In this document: piece after piece, positions 1 through 13,612 of the stretch
Numbering within the stretch: the first letter of the stretch is position 1
How the letters are laid out: every line of letters begins with the position of its first letter
Source of the DNA: Marchantia polymorpha subsp. ruderalis
Lineage: Eukaryota; Streptophyta; Marchantiopsida; Marchantiales; Marchantiaceae
NCBI GenBank assembly: GCA_037833965.1
Contig: AP031351.1
Span: 10,862,501-10,926,500, forward strand
Reading direction: 5' to 3'
Length of the DNA stretch: 64,000 nucleotides
Notes under the pieces: generated by a model
The model's database searches: none
Told to the model about the DNA's origin: nothing
The model's input: only the letters and a program-made list of their open reading frames with translations
Made by a program: the position numbers and the translations under genes

Positions 1-2692
1 TAAGGGTGTATGCGTTAGGGTTACATAAAGATGAAGTTCTGGCTCGTGACAAATCCATTCACGAAGAGGATTGTGTTTAGACTCACAGTGGGGTGAATAC
101 TACTTGACAGTCAAAACTGAGTTCGAATGTATGTAGTCACAGGGTGTAGGAATGCAACTGTATCTGAATCTGTCTTTGCTGCTGTGTGCGGTCGTTTTTA
201 ACGTTAGCGTCGGAGCAAGAATCACTCAGTATTGCTAGGTACTTCAAGTTTGGCTACCTTGTCGAATGTTCGTACGGGTGCAGGATCATGATCAAGGTAC
301 TCTACTTGCAGGAAGTGACTTCGTCTTCATAATATCCACTAGCTACAGAATTGTGCAAAATATGTACACCTGTAGTCCGCACGATAAGCAAGATCTAGTC
401 TCTCTTTTCCATGCTTCCCGAGGATTACTCTAGTGGCATCAGGACGAGCCTAGTTTCGAATCCGGTATGGCCGTGCTTCTGAAGACGATGTTTATCCAAG
501 ATCCAACCTGCTTTCATTGTGGTGTGGGGAGGTTGCACTTGAAGTACATGAATAGTACATGAAGGGAAAGGAATCATGTTTGAAGGTAAGGACAAGCCGT
601 CCAGTCATAAGCACTAAAATGTCGGTGTATGCCCAAACGTCGACTCATGTAATAACTAACACTAACGCATTCTACGAGCGGAATATACTTCACTTGCCTG
701 TGAGTATTAGTATGAGAATGTTGTTTCGTGAAGGAAATAGGTTATGGGACTTGTTCATCTCGTGCTCCACGTCCGAGTATCAGTAGTACCAAACATTGAG
801 GGTTGTCCTTGTACGCTACATAGATGCTATATAGGTGTTCACAGATGTTCTAAGAAGGCTCTGAACAGCGATGCGGAATAGATAGACTCCTTAAGCACTG
901 CAGAAGCTCAGGTCTGGCCTAGTCGTTCCTGCTTTTATGTTCTATGCTCACGTCCAGAATAGCGACATTCTAAGGTGAAAAAGCTGGCTACTACCCTGAA
1001 CGTTCAGACTAAAACGAATCGTTGGAATTTGAAACTGACTAGTTGGTACAAATACTCAATCGATATGAGGCTGGTTTTTGTATGTGTTGCCCGACGGTCA
1101 AATGCTTATCATGGCGCAAGCCCGCAGTCCGAACAGCACAATCGCTTCCAGTGAATACTTAATTTTTGAGGGCAAGCTGTCTTCGTTGTGTGCCAATAGA
1201 CAGTGATCAACTTTCAAAATGGCGAGTTTTCCTCTTGGGTGCTGTGTTCCAACAAGACAAGACGTCTACAGATTTGAGCGAACTTCAGTCATGAGCAAAT
1301 GCACTGAGTTCTTGTGTAACGGCAAAAACCTGTCGGAAGATTGCTCATCAAAACCAGTCGTAATACTTAAATTTACTGAGGATCTCCTCGATTTCGTGGG
1401 TTCATGCGCACATGAATGTTTCACTCGAGAAGGACTTTTGCCATTGTGGATTACATCGTATGTATATCTTCACCGTGCGCAGTAACAGCTGGAACACGCA
1501 CTCGGTACAATGTCAAAGTTATTGAATTAGAAAGATTAGATCTAGATCGCCGGATCTTAGAACGTGAAAGTACCGAAATGACCGGGAAATCGTCTGAAAG
1601 AAAGAAATCTTAGCCTAAAATGCATACATTCTAGCTAGAATTCAGATATCTGAATCTTGTTCTCAGAATCAAGTTGTCCAAATCTTGACCTTGTCAAGGT
1701 CTTGCTACCATGAAATTCATCTAATGTAGTACTTTACCAAGTTTATGTCAACACAGTATAACAGAAAGCCATACTCAAGTGGAAGATAATTAATGTTCAA
1801 TCTGTGAGGTCCATTTTTTTCAAGACGACCTGAAGAATTCCAAACTGGAACTAGACCTGCTGAACCCAGCTACAGATGTAAAACTTGCGACCAGCAAACT
1901 TTCGCAATGGTTATACTGTCGTTCCTTGAGCTCGTTCATATTGTACACACTAAACATTCATGTACTACATGTTGTTATGTGTACATATAGGCTTGAGATG
2001 GTCGTGGGTGTAGAATAATGACTAGTGAAATAAAGCACGTTTAACAGCTGACCTTGGTAACAACCGACATGCATTGCAGGTACATTCATTCTATATCCAT
2101 TGTTTAAAATTCTTATCTATTACAGCAGAAACAAACGTACCTAGGTCATGAACGTAGTTAACTTATCCAGGTGGATCAAAGATGCTTCACTTATGTTGGT
2201 TTGGGTAAATGCTGCTCCTTGTCGCATACGAAACTACCACAAAATGTACCACAAAACATAGTGGATTATTCTAAAGCCACGTAACAAGAACGACGTTGTG
2301 ACCGTATGATAGTAATAAAAGTACAAATATTGCTGAAAGGATCTAACCATTTGACGAAAATATTCTCACAGATGTATAGAGTTGTAAGTACACTGACTGC
2401 ACAAAACGGTGTATACCGTGTCAGTGTACTTGCCAAATTTAACTCCATTCAAATGTCAGTTAAATTTGCTATCATATTGAGGTGAATAAATATAGAAATA
2501 AATATTGTAACATCAAGGAATGTTCAAGTGTATCGATCACTTGAATAACTAAAGCAGATAATAAGTAGATGTTCATTACTCAATAATTCAAAATTTTATT
2601 TATCATACTCACTCTAGATATATCTCTATAAGTACATCATTGACCACCGGGAAAGGCTCTGTGACAGTTTCGGTGGATACGAACATGTCTAT

Positions 2693-2720
2693 GAACCTAT
2701 TTTTCTAGAAAAATAGGTTC
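2693..2720. repeat. 28-bp perfect palindrome
   Basis: The 28 bases read identically on both strands: 12-base arms starting GAACCTATTTTT meet at a central CTAG. There is no spacer, so it could extrude as a cruciform. No coding sequence or T-run for termination adjoins it. Confidence 0.9.
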
Positions 2721-4421
2721 AAGCACAAGGTGTAAGGCTTTTTGTAACTTGTTATAGTGTAGATTCACTTAATTCAAAATCATTTGGATTATCATAAATT
2801 CTTCATGATTCTTCATGTGTAGTAAATATGTATTTGAATGAAAACTCATAGTATCAAAAAATTTCCTCTTCAGTTATTACACCATGATTAAGATTTTCAA
2901 AACAACAATTTATCTCTTTCTAAGCTGAAATAAATTTTAAATTTAATATGAGCTAGAATATTGCCATATGATCTCATATAAGATTGAAAAAAAAAATTCA
3001 ATCACGTAAGTTTTATTAGACTCATCTTTATATCTGCTTTCTTTTTCCTCCTTTATCTAAATAATTTGAAAGAGGTTCACTGCATAGATTGTTAGACAAC
3101 AAGTTTCAACATAAACTGCTTAATATGATTATGAAGCAATTTATGATGAAATCTGAATCTACATTACATTAATATAATGAATCTTAATTTAATTTATTGT
3201 ATTCAATGTGATGCTTATAAGCTTTCCAACTTACAAGCATCTTTGAGCAAAAGTCTCCTCTTCTCTTCCTACGATTTGGTTATAGGCTAACGTCGTATTA
3301 AAACTTTAAAATATCTATTATATAAGGACTTCATTTTTCATCTTCATTTTTTTCAGCTAAAACTTAAATCTGTTTAAAAAAATTATCGTGTCTATTCTAT
3401 TCTGCATTCTATCCCGTATTTTGGTCTCTTTAAAATTTGCAGTTACTATGATATCATTGAGTATTTTCAACATATATCTATAAAATTTTAATTAGGAGAT
3501 TTATCAGCGGCTTAGGGTAGAAAATTTTGTTTTCTTATTTACGAAAAGAGAATATAGTATAAATTTTGAATAGCTATGCAATACACACTATATGTATGAG
3601 GAAATACAATATATGTAAGTAGGTTGTAATTTCAAGTCTATATTCTAATGTTTGAACTTTGAATACCATGAATGTAGGGTGAGATTTTATGAGAAGAATC
3701 AGATGTGATAACTTCAATGTGATACAGACCTACATTCAGTTGTTGTAAGTGACTAATAATTTAGAAAAGAAGTGAAATCTTTCTGAATAATCCTTCACTT
3801 TTTTTGGAAATGAATGAACATCTTTAAATTAGGAGAAAGTATTAATACGATCTTCATCATCAAATACTTAAATCCGTATGGAGTGATTGTACTATACAAT
3901 TTTTTGTCTTCTATGTGCACAATTCATAGAGTCATATGAGGTTTCTCTATTTTTTCTCAAGTTAGCTAATATTTTTAATACATCTTCCAAATCAGTAATT
4001 AGATCGCTGTTAGAATAGTGCGAACTCATCCAGCAAGGATATCAAATCACAAGAAATATGTACTTGAGATCAAAGTAGTTCTTGATGTTTGAATATGGAA
4101 GAGAAGAGATAAAAGTCATATGGTTCTCAATGTCACACACTAAATAAACTAGATGATCTATATGAAATATTTGTGATAATTTTCTGTGAGTATTCTTGAA
4201 TTTTTATATTATTCAAAACGATCAACATTGCTTGCGGATGAAGAGTAGAGACTCTAACTCGTAAACATCTTACAGCAATTGGTAAAAGCTCGCATATGTG
4301 TTAAATAGTGATCGAGGCAAACTGTACGTAGGTGGGAGTATTTATGTTTTCTTCAACAATCGACTCAATATTGAGAAGATTATCACTCTAGCTCTGGATT
4401 CAGCTATGGTGTAACTAGAGG

Positions 4422-4443
4422 GAGTAGACTAATAAGTCTACTC
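4422..4443. repeat. Short inverted repeat
   Basis: Nine-base arms (GAGTAGACT and AGTCTACTC) around the loop AATA. It may be a chance hairpin or the relic of a small foldback element; nothing next to it indicates a function. Confidence 0.7.
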
Positions 4444-4599
4444 TCACTCGGCATTATAAGTCTTAGGACCAAGATGTGCATACAGTGGTAAAGCGATTTT
4501 ATTCTGGACATGTTCCTTCAAGAATCTGTTCAATTGGAGTGAAGTAAAGAGGATCCATTTTGATTTTCATGATGAATCATGAGCTCATCATGCTTCTTG

Positions 4600-7500
4600 A
4601 AAACATCAACTATGGCTGGTATATCGATTTATAATCATCAATTTCGACGACATCGAGGAGAGTGCCCCAAATCTATGTATCGAAACCTTGACGAATCTCG
4701 AGCACAAAGAGGTACATGAAGTGGACGAAGTGGTATCCTTCAATAACAAGTGTTCTATCTTTAATGACGGTCACGTGTATACGTCTCCCTATTGTCTCTC
4801 GATTTTATATGAATCTACCTGACGAGAAAATCGAACCAAAAGTCAGTTCGTTGATTTTTCTTTGTTCGCGCGTGCACATGAAAATGACTCTCCCTATGGA
4901 TTCGCACGTAAGCCTAAGAACGTGGAGAGAAGATATACGACTGAACGAGAACACATCGAATGGCATATATCAATTGTTTCTTCTCCTCTTCGCGGGCTGC
5001 ACTTCATATTTTGTCGAGAACTGCTCACTCATGCCTCGAGGGGTTAGCGACCGGTTGGTTGGGTAGAGAGGTCCGACCGAGGCTGGTGAAGGGTCATCGA
5101 CCTCCCTCCCTCCCTCCCTCCATGCTCGGGTGTCCAAAACGCCAAATGCGCGCAGCTCGCATCTGAGACTGCGAGCAAAGTCGGGCTCAACAACAACATC
5201 GAGCTCGAGCTGCGATTGATTCAGAAAGTGGACTGCATGCAAGTTCAGTGGCTTTTCTGTTGTTGTTGCGGCACGGCTCTCGAAGCCCCCCTCGGCCGAG
5301 GGTCCCTCCGAACCGTAGCCCGTGTCTGGTTTTGTCGGTACTGTCCCGTCCACAGAAGAAGGGAATGGAATCGGAACTGGGAAGAAAGGAAGGAATGGTA
5401 GATTACTGCGCCATCGCAGTAATTATCAGATCGAAGCATCGGCCAATTAGCTTCCAAGTTACTGTTGACTCGCGACTCTTAACTATCTGATGATTGCACT
5501 AATGCACTGGTTCCTCCCCGTCCAGTGTGAGACACCGTATGTCACGTATTATACGTACACGAAAATATGTACTGTTTCTCGTTATCTATATGTACGTATA
5601 AGAGTGCGTAATCTGAGCGACATCTGTCCGTCGAGGCGCGAAGCATGACTTGCGATCAACAGTCCACCGACCGCGACTGGACGTAGTTCCGACCCTGATC
5701 GTACGTACTGTACTCTGTCCGTCGGATGGTACGTTCCGTAAATGGGCATGGGCGAAGAAGAGAAGAGAAGAGAAGAGAAGACATCGACGGAGGTCCGCAG
5801 ATCCTTCTAGTACGGAGCTTCATCAGTCATGCATGCAGGTTATATGTTACGTGAGCTGGGAGGGTGGGGTGGGGGGTCACCGGTCTCCGGTCACCGAAGG
5901 CCCTCCAGGCACTGCCACTTTGGCCACTTTTCCCAACTGGGCTCTCGAGTCAGAAACGTTAATTTCAAGCACGAGGCCAGTGACGACTGGAATCCAGCGA
6001 GTGGTCGAGCAAGAGCGAACTGGCCCGGTGAGGAAGAATGGAGAAGTCAGTTGTGTAGATCCGGGTTGAGAGAATTCTCCTGCTTATAAAAGAGAGCACT
6101 GCTGCTGCTGCTCCATGGAACTCGGAGCTTCATTGATCGTCCATGCAAGTAGCACCTCACACCAAGGTATCGATCTGATTATGCCGATCTGTATCACTCG
6201 TGGCGCAAATTCTCTTCGGGTCGAGGACAGACACACCCACGGAAGAATTAACACAGAACCCGATTCCATTTTTCGAAACTTTAAGTCGAGAGTCCAGAGT
6301 CCAGAGTCCAGAGCCCAGAGCCCAGAGCGAACATGGAATGGCATCCTGGGCTGCTGCTACAGATTGCTCACTCTCACTCCTCCTCCTCCTCCTCCACGCA
6401 TCGTCTGCATCATCTGTCGATTAAAGAATGCCAATTTATAGACCCTCGCATCCTCCAGCCAACCGAATCTGCCCAGCAGCGAGCAAGGACCGAAGTCAGT
6501 CAGGTCCGTCGCTGGACTATCTCGTGTACCTATCCCACAGCCCACTCTGCAATTATTAGACCCGGGTCGGGTACTCACTCAGACTGTACAAAGGATCGGG
6601 GATGGGGGCGCGACGACGCCAAGGCAAGGCAAGGGGCCGAGGGGCCGAGGGGCCGAGGACGGTCGCGATGGGCGACGTACCATGGCGACTGCGCAAGGAC
6701 GAGGCTGTCGACCGTTCAAGCCTGGCATCCGATTTGCCGAAGACGTGTCGTGGATATGGCACGCCATTTCGCCGCATCTGATTGGTCGGACGCGTGGGGC
6801 CCATGCAGCTTTACGCAGAAAGGTTGCGACTGCGAGGCTACGTTGCAGATGCGGCCCGCGAGCTCGCGACCGGACTCCAAGACGGCGGGGAGGGCAGGGC
6901 AGGGCAGGGGACGGCAATGTCGCTTTGGAGAGAACCTGGCGATGGGAGCGAGCGAGCTAGATGCTGCTGCTGCATCCGAGAGCTGTAGAGAGAACTTTCC
7001 GGAGCATAATAAGACTGTAAGGCCATGTCGCGTTGTCGATCCCACGCTATGTTGCTTGTCGCGATGGCCAAAGACCCGAAAGATGTTTGCATGGATCGAA
7101 GGAGGAGTCGTCTTCGTTCAGATATCACCTTTTCTCGCCCTCGTTCCGTTTGATTCACGCCGTGTGAAACTTCTCTTCCCCGGGCCTATAGCTCGAATTC
7201 AAGGCCCGCACTGCGACAGCACGGTGCGAATTCGTATCGAGCTCGCAAATTCGTATCCCACTGACGGGAAAGTGAGCGTGATTTCACTGCACAAGGTGCC
7301 AAAATAGTGTTGTCCTGAGACCCATGCAAATGCTGGCACACTACAGTAGCGTCGAGCGACTGACCAGGGTTTTCTCCCCCCACCCAGCAGGAGGCGATTT
7401 CATCTCGGCTGGTGAGCAGTGTGGCCATTCTGGACATATTCCACACAAAGCAGGAGTAAGTGGACAGGAGCTATGCCCCAGTCGTAAATGCATTGTCCTG

Positions 7501-10500
7501 TTGATATTTTCAGCGTCGACTGCTTTGTTACCAGGCCAGGTCTTCCCTGTTGCGAGTTCGTGGCTAGCATCAGAATCGACGGACGCATCATCTTCGTGTG
7601 TATGGAACAAGAGGGCCGCGAGTTTGATGTTGACCTTACGTACGTGGTCCTCCTTTGACTTCCTCATTCGGTCCACTTAATTGTAAAGAATGTAGGAACA
7701 CTGCATTGTTAATGAGGCTCTAGTGTACGTTCTAAATGTGAAAACCCCTCGTGCGCGTACTGCTTAAGAAGGCATTGATCTACGAACGCAACAAGAAGCA
7801 CATGGTTTTCCTGGCTGCAAGCTTTCCCATTAGGAGATTGATGTGTGTTCGCATCCGACCGCCATATACGGCAGTTTGGTGAGATCTCACTGTATGCATG
7901 AAGCTGACACCATGCCCAGCCTCAGATGATGCGAGGCTTGGCCATGCGTGTGGATCCACCTCAAGCATCAATTGGCCTTCTTCCTGGATGACAAGTGTAT
8001 TCCAAATTTCAATGTCTCTCAAATGCCAATACGTGAATCCAACATATAAATCCAAGATGCAAAGCAAGATCCTCCAGCTTTTATATGATTAAGGTGTGGA
8101 TATGCCCGTGTCGTCCGTATTTAATTGTATCTTCATGAAATGCAACTAAGCCTGGAAAACACTGGGCCGGTAGTTCCCTCCCATGGAAGAAATTCGAATT
8201 CATGTATCTGTACGTTCCGTATTTGTATATGCTTGCAAGGCAGCCGAATTTCCTCATTAAAATATCACGTCGAGTCGTACATTGTGGTGTCCGCACATTT
8301 CCAGTTAATGCAGTTAGCGCTAGGATCTTTCTCGCATATGGTACAGATCCGAGAGAGCAATCCAAGATGTCCAAATAAGCAGAGGACAAAATTCAGAATA
8401 TTCAGCACTCACCAAAAACATCATGCATGTTCGGCATCAGGACCTGAAAAAAGAAGAAGAAGAGGAAGAAGAAGATAAAGAGAAACAAGGCTCTCAAGGA
8501 TAGAGTGCCGTTGGACTTTTGTCACTTGTCTTGGCCATTTTCCTTGAACCCATTTGGAAGAGAGAGAGCAGGCACAAGGATATGGCTTGCAATGATTCGA
8601 AAACGGTAAAAGAGCCGAGAGAATTTGGCTTCGTAGGAAGACGTTGGAATGTGGCCATAGGACGAGGGTGCCTGCTTCCTGGAGAGAAGGAACTCCGTGA
8701 CGGAGAGGCAGCATCTTTTTCATCAATGAGGCAAAAGTCGAGTCACTCGAAAACATGCCCAAACCAGAGCATGATTTCTGTGTCCGAACTCGATCGATGC
8801 ACAAAGGTGAGGTGAGGCCAAAGGAGAACGACATCGGATGTCGATATCGTGCCGTTATGGCTGGCCCCCTCGGAAGTCCACCCAAGCTATCATGGAAATC
8901 TCCGACCCTCGACTTCGTCTATTCTGCGTCTGAGCTCCGTCGCTCGGAGGTCGGACGATGGGGCCTTCAACGACGTGCAGAACTGCGTGGATATGTGGCT
9001 ACATCCTGCGCGAGATAGGATCCCGAGTATCTCTAGCTGGGCAGTAGTTTATAATATTCTGCATGTATGAATAATGAGGCATGAGGATGGAGGACCCTAG
9101 AAAGGTGACGTACCGAAGTAGCGTACATGGTAGAGAGTAGAGAGGAGAGAGTAGGGGCGAAAGGCAAAATTGAGGAATCCGAGAAAGGTCGGCTAGGCCA
9201 GGAATGGAATGGGAGCTGCATTATGCTTCGCCTGGGCCAGGAAAGGAAAAGAAAAGAATCAACCACTTGGCTCTTGTACGCCAACTGGTGGCCGGACTGG
9301 ACTGACTGCAGAGTCCAGAGCGAGAGGGCTGAATCACCATGTCCAAGGCAAAGGGAGGTTCGTGTTTCAGCGGCGAGCGACTTCCGCAACCGAGTCCGGA
9401 CAAAAGCGCATTTTGTGTAAAGAGAATGTTTTCATGCAATAGCGAGGCAAAAGCACGATGCGCGAGCCCCTGTGGGAAAGCATGAGTGGCCCAGAAATCA
9501 TACACGACATTGACCACGGCTGCGTGGGCGCCACCAATTACCTCGCCTCGCCTCGCCCCGCCTCGAGAAACAGAGTGGAGAGTGGAGACCGCGAGAGATG
9601 AGAGAGACCCGAGCGAAAGAGAGGGCCGAGGTCTGGAGATCGGATCACGAGAGTTATACCTCGTGCGACAGCTATTTGCGAAGCCCCGAAGGGCCTTCCT
9701 GCCTAATAATAAATCGCGTGACAGTGAGACATTCGGCCGCACAGCAGATCTAATGCCCTCGAAGGATAATAATACACCTCCCCAGCAACAAATCCAAATC
9801 TTGTGCTCGTAGAGAATCACCTCCCGATCATCGCACCACCGAACCCCCCCCCCCCCCAGAGATGAGAACCTCGCTGCTGCGAGATCGCCGCTCGAAACCT
9901 TCACATGCCCACGATAATTTCATAACGCTACTACGCGTGTGCCAGAGTGCGGTCGAATTCCCGGCGCCCGGCCCGACTTCCGCGGGTGGGTACCTTCTTG
10001 CCTTGCTCCTTCCAGGGCAACCCGGTCGACTCGACCCGACGTCCTAGAGAAGAGAAGCAGCCCAGTGTGAAAGGGGGGGGGGGGCGGGGCCTTTGCCCAG
10101 AGCGCCGTGGTCGGTCAAACGAGCATCCTACGCGGTTCTAAAGGAGCACCACGTCGGACTCTAGTCGTGGGGTCCCGGCCCACGGCTACAGATTCGGGCG
10201 ACGAGTAAAATAGTGAAGTCATCTACTGCGGCGGGCGGGGCGTACGATGACAACGACGGCGACGGCGACGACGACGACGACCGCGCGCGGAAAAGGCAAC
10301 TGGGTAAATACGCTAGGTCGGGCCGCGAGTCCACTCACCCCAGTCGAGTCGAGCCGAGCTGAGCTGAAGGGGGGCATACAGACAGGCAGCGAGACATACA
10401 GCCAACGTCACATACGCACACACTGAGGGGGGCATGTGAAGTACAGTTGAGGACAGCGTACTGTACAGGCCCCCGCTCGGCACAAGTCTAGGGAGGGGGA

Positions 10501-12196
10501 GCTACGAGCAATCAAGGAGCGAGGACGAGGACGAGGACGAGGACGGTGGGGAGTGACCGGCAAGGGGCCGCGAGCGAGCGAGCGCTTGCTTTGTGGGTGG
10601 CGATGCGAGCGAGCCTTCGAGCCTTCTGGGTCACGTTTGTCCTTTTGGGCCGGGGCCCTATAACTCTCGCTCTGCCTGCCACTGCCATTGCCAACCTGCC
10701 AGGATTGCCAAGGGGAAGCTAGCAGCCAAAAGGTCTGCTGTCTTCAGCCCCTGCTATTGCTATTGCTCATCTCGCTCCACATCTCTGCTTCCTTCTCTCT
10801 CTTCCTCTTCCTCCACCTCCTCCACCTCCTCCTTCCATCCTTCCTTCCTTCCTTCCCTTGCTGCCTGCCTGCCTGCCTGCCTGCCTGCTCATCATCATCA
10901 TCATTGTGCTCTGCGGTTTTTGTTCCGGCCCCATTCCTGGTTTGACGAGATTTTCCCTCTTCACCCGATCGCCTTCCTTTCTCACCAGTCCCCTCCCCCT
11001 CCCCCTCCCCTCCTCCATCTTTTCCCCTTCCCATCCCACCTCCTGATCGCCCCTTCCCCGTCCCCATCTCGTCCCCCCTCCCCTCTCTCCCTCCCCTCTA
11101 CTCTCTTCGCGTCCCTAGTCTCTTCCTCTTCCTCTTCCCCTTTTGTGATTGGAAGTGCGATTCCCCCTCGCCCCCTTCCGTGCTGTCGTAGTTGAGGCAT
11201 CAGTCACCAGTCACTCACTGCACACCTTCCCCTCGTCCTCTCGTCTCCTCCCCACTTTTCTCATCCCTCCTCATCCCCCGTCTCCTCTCTCTCCCCTCTC
11301 TCTCCCCTCCCCCCTCCCCCCTCCCCCTGCTTCCCCGTCCGTCCCTCTCTCTCCTCTTCCCTTCCCTTCCCTTCCCTCTTCTGGTCTGCTCTGTGTGCGT
11401 GTGCGTGTGCCTGCGCTCCTCAGACTCGTTCTGGAGTGAGCGTAGGAAAGAGGAAAGAGGAAAGAGGGGGCTATTTTTTCTGGGTTTGTTTTATTTGTTG
11501 GGGCCCGGACATCGCCGCCCGGATGAAGCTAGTAGCTCTTGTGCATGTGAATGGTCGTCGAGCAGAGCAGAGCTCTGCGAGTCGAGTCGAGGCCTGACGT
11601 GAGCTGCATTTTGACTTGCGCACCAGCTTCAGGGACGGTTCGACCAGCTGAGTCGTCTGCAGCAGCAGCAGCAGCAGGTCGGAATCGGGCGATTACTCGA
11701 TTGGAGCGGGCGTTCGTCGTTCGGAGGCCTCTTCTCCTCGGCAGGAGCAGCATTGGCATGGGGCAGGATTGATTGATTGACAGACTGACGTGCGGACAAT
11801 TACTCGGTAGATGGATCTAATCGTCAATCGGAATGTACATTGTTCGTCCACCAACTCTGTGCAGCAGCCGAAGGTGTTCCAGGGACGACAGATTTAATTA
11901 AGCAGGACCGCAGCAGCGTGGACATTGTTGGACAAGGGTTGCTCGTTTGGTGAGAGGGCGAGGCCGAGGCCGACAGGTGTGACAGTCAGTCTGTAAAACG
12001 GACAATTTCAGTAGTCTCTAATGTAGTGCGCGACGCTTCCTATGACCGCATGCCTGTCATCATATTCCCAATCCCAGGACAGGCAGAGAGGCGGTCGGTC
12101 GGTCGGTCGGTCGTCGAGAGCCTAGAGTAGCACCCCTTCCCATTCCCAATGCTTTATCGATAGACAGGGACTAGAACTGCTTCCCTTCCATTGCAG
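4600..12196. other. GC/CpG-rich non-coding region with simple repeats
   Basis: From about 5.0 kb GC and CpG rise sharply. Many overlapping ORFs exist on both strands (the longest, 6333-7307, has 324 codons), but they coexist in several frames, are rich in R, S, P and low-complexity runs, and match no family I recognise, so I treat them as products of GC-rich DNA. Simple repeats include AGAAG units at 5754-5780, 7-base CCAGAGT-like units at about 6289-6328, 8-base GGGGCCGA units at 6632-6660, a C-run near 9846-9857, a G-run near 10072-10082, GAC/GGC triplets near 10250-10285 and CGGT units at 12091-12113. Part of this is probably the promoter and 5' leader of the downstream glycosyltransferase gene; a non-coding RNA cannot be excluded. 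Confidence 0.5.
10770..11395 (+). repeat. Long polypyrimidine tract with CCTTC/CCTG microsatellites
   Basis: Over about 600 bases the plus strand is overwhelmingly C and T, purest at about 10940-11160 and 11240-11390. It contains TTCC repeats at about 10836-10858, CCTG repeats at about 10860-10888 and a short CAT run. Pyrimidine-rich leaders and promoters are common in plants. The tract is about 0.9 kb upstream of the start codon of the glycosyltransferase gene, so a role in its promoter or 5' leader is likely but unproven. Confidence 0.75.
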
Positions 12197-12245
12197 AGCG
12201 AGCATATCGGTAGTCTCATTCGTCGAAGTGAAGGCGGCCGTGACG

Positions 12246-13575
12246 ATGCAGCCATCTCTGGTCACCCCGGTCGAGAGACCTCTGAGGAGAGTGAGCTCAG
12301 TGCGCTCGGCTCTGGAGGCGCAGCAGGTCGCCAGCAGCAACGCCGATTGCTTCCCGGTCCTCACGGACAGGGGCGACAACAAATTGGAAAAGCCCAGCGT
12401 GCCGTACATTCTGCCTCAGATTGCCCGCGGCGGGGACATGGGATCAATCAGTGAATCCGATTATGGCAACGAGCCCTTAGCAGGCCACCGGCGCACGTAT
12501 TCTGCTGGCGAACAGGGCGTCCGGAAGAACCGCACCATCGTCTCATACTGTTTGGGTGGCATTCTCTCGTTGTTTCTGCTCGTTCAGATTGTCACCGGCG
12601 GATTGGGCCTTCTCTCCAACCCCAACGCTGTGAGCCCTCTCGCCCCCTCTTCATGAATGTCAGCTATCATTATTATAGTCGTCGTCGTCATAGTCGTCAG
12701 CAGCAGCATCATCATCATCATCATCTGCATCTGATTGAGAGTGATTGAGAAAGTGAGTGTCAGTTTTTCTCGTGGCTCAAATGCTTGAAGCACTCGCTGA
12801 TTGGGAACTGTGGCTGCGCTGGATGGATGGATGCAGCTGTGTGGAGTGAAGCAGGTGCAAGCGGCATTTGTTATGGAAAAAAATCAAATCATGGAGGAGC
12901 AGATGAATCAGGTGGGCCATTGGAAGCCAGTGACGGTGCCTGTAAAAGAAGAGGCGGATAGTGAACCGTGGGCCTTGATTTCTAATAAACTTCAGGAGAC
13001 TCAGCAATCATTGAAAGACAACACTGTGAGACAAACTCCTTCTGTGTACACGACGACGACGGAGGATCGTCGCACTTTCTCCTATAATGAGCAACCGAGG
13101 GAAGAGCGGCGAATTTTCGTTAGCGAGCAGGTGCGCGACGATCGTCAATTGGCCGACCCCTCGGTCCGGCCCATGGAAAGCAGACGCGAAGTGCACAGCG
13201 ATACCCGAGACGAGGACCGGGGCGCCCTCGACTCCAGGAATGTGCAGTCTCTGGAAAGCAGACGCGATGTCCAGCGAGATAACGTCGTCGTCGTCGACGA
13301 TCGTGGCTCCAGCCTCGAATCGACCGTGGTTCAATCTCAAGCCCAGCCCGTCGACGAACGAGCTTCCAGTTTAGTGCAAACGAGTGTCAAGAAAGAGGTA
13401 CATTCCCTCGCATCTCAGCGCAATCCACAATCTGTTCTGCCCTGTCAGTGTCGGCGTGCACGTCGTCGCTCGCACAAAGCTCCAAGCCTCAAATCAAATT
13501 CATCATCATGCCATTGTATGCCTGGTATTTGATATTGCGTATGTCTATGACGAAAGAAGATGCAACAAGTGAGCC

Positions 13576-13612
<37 letters not shown>

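Larger units (their letters stand above)
1..4600. other. Gene-poor left flank
   Basis: I see no convincing gene here. The first 1.6 kb has ordinary base composition and short ORFs only. The best is 1219-1485, 88 codons from an ATG in good context (AAAATGG), cysteine-rich, unlike any family I know; it may be chance. From about 2.5 to 4.6 kb the DNA becomes AT-rich and full of stops in all frames. A perfect palindrome lies at 2693-2720 and a small hairpin at 4422-4443. Confidence 0.5.

Noticed and set aside
15-23. TTAGGGTTA near the left end, telomere-like
   Set aside because: Only one and a half units; no array, and isolated telomere-like words are common in plant promoters.
6333-7307. 324-codon ORF in the GC-rich left region
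   Set aside because: It overlaps several other long frames on both strands, is R/S/P-rich with no hydrophobic core pattern, and crosses simple repeats. It reads like GC-rich non-coding DNA.
9221-9904. 227-codon minus-strand ORF
   Set aside because: No recognisable family, and a poly-C/G run and CCTCG repeats shape its composition; competing plus-strand frames exist.
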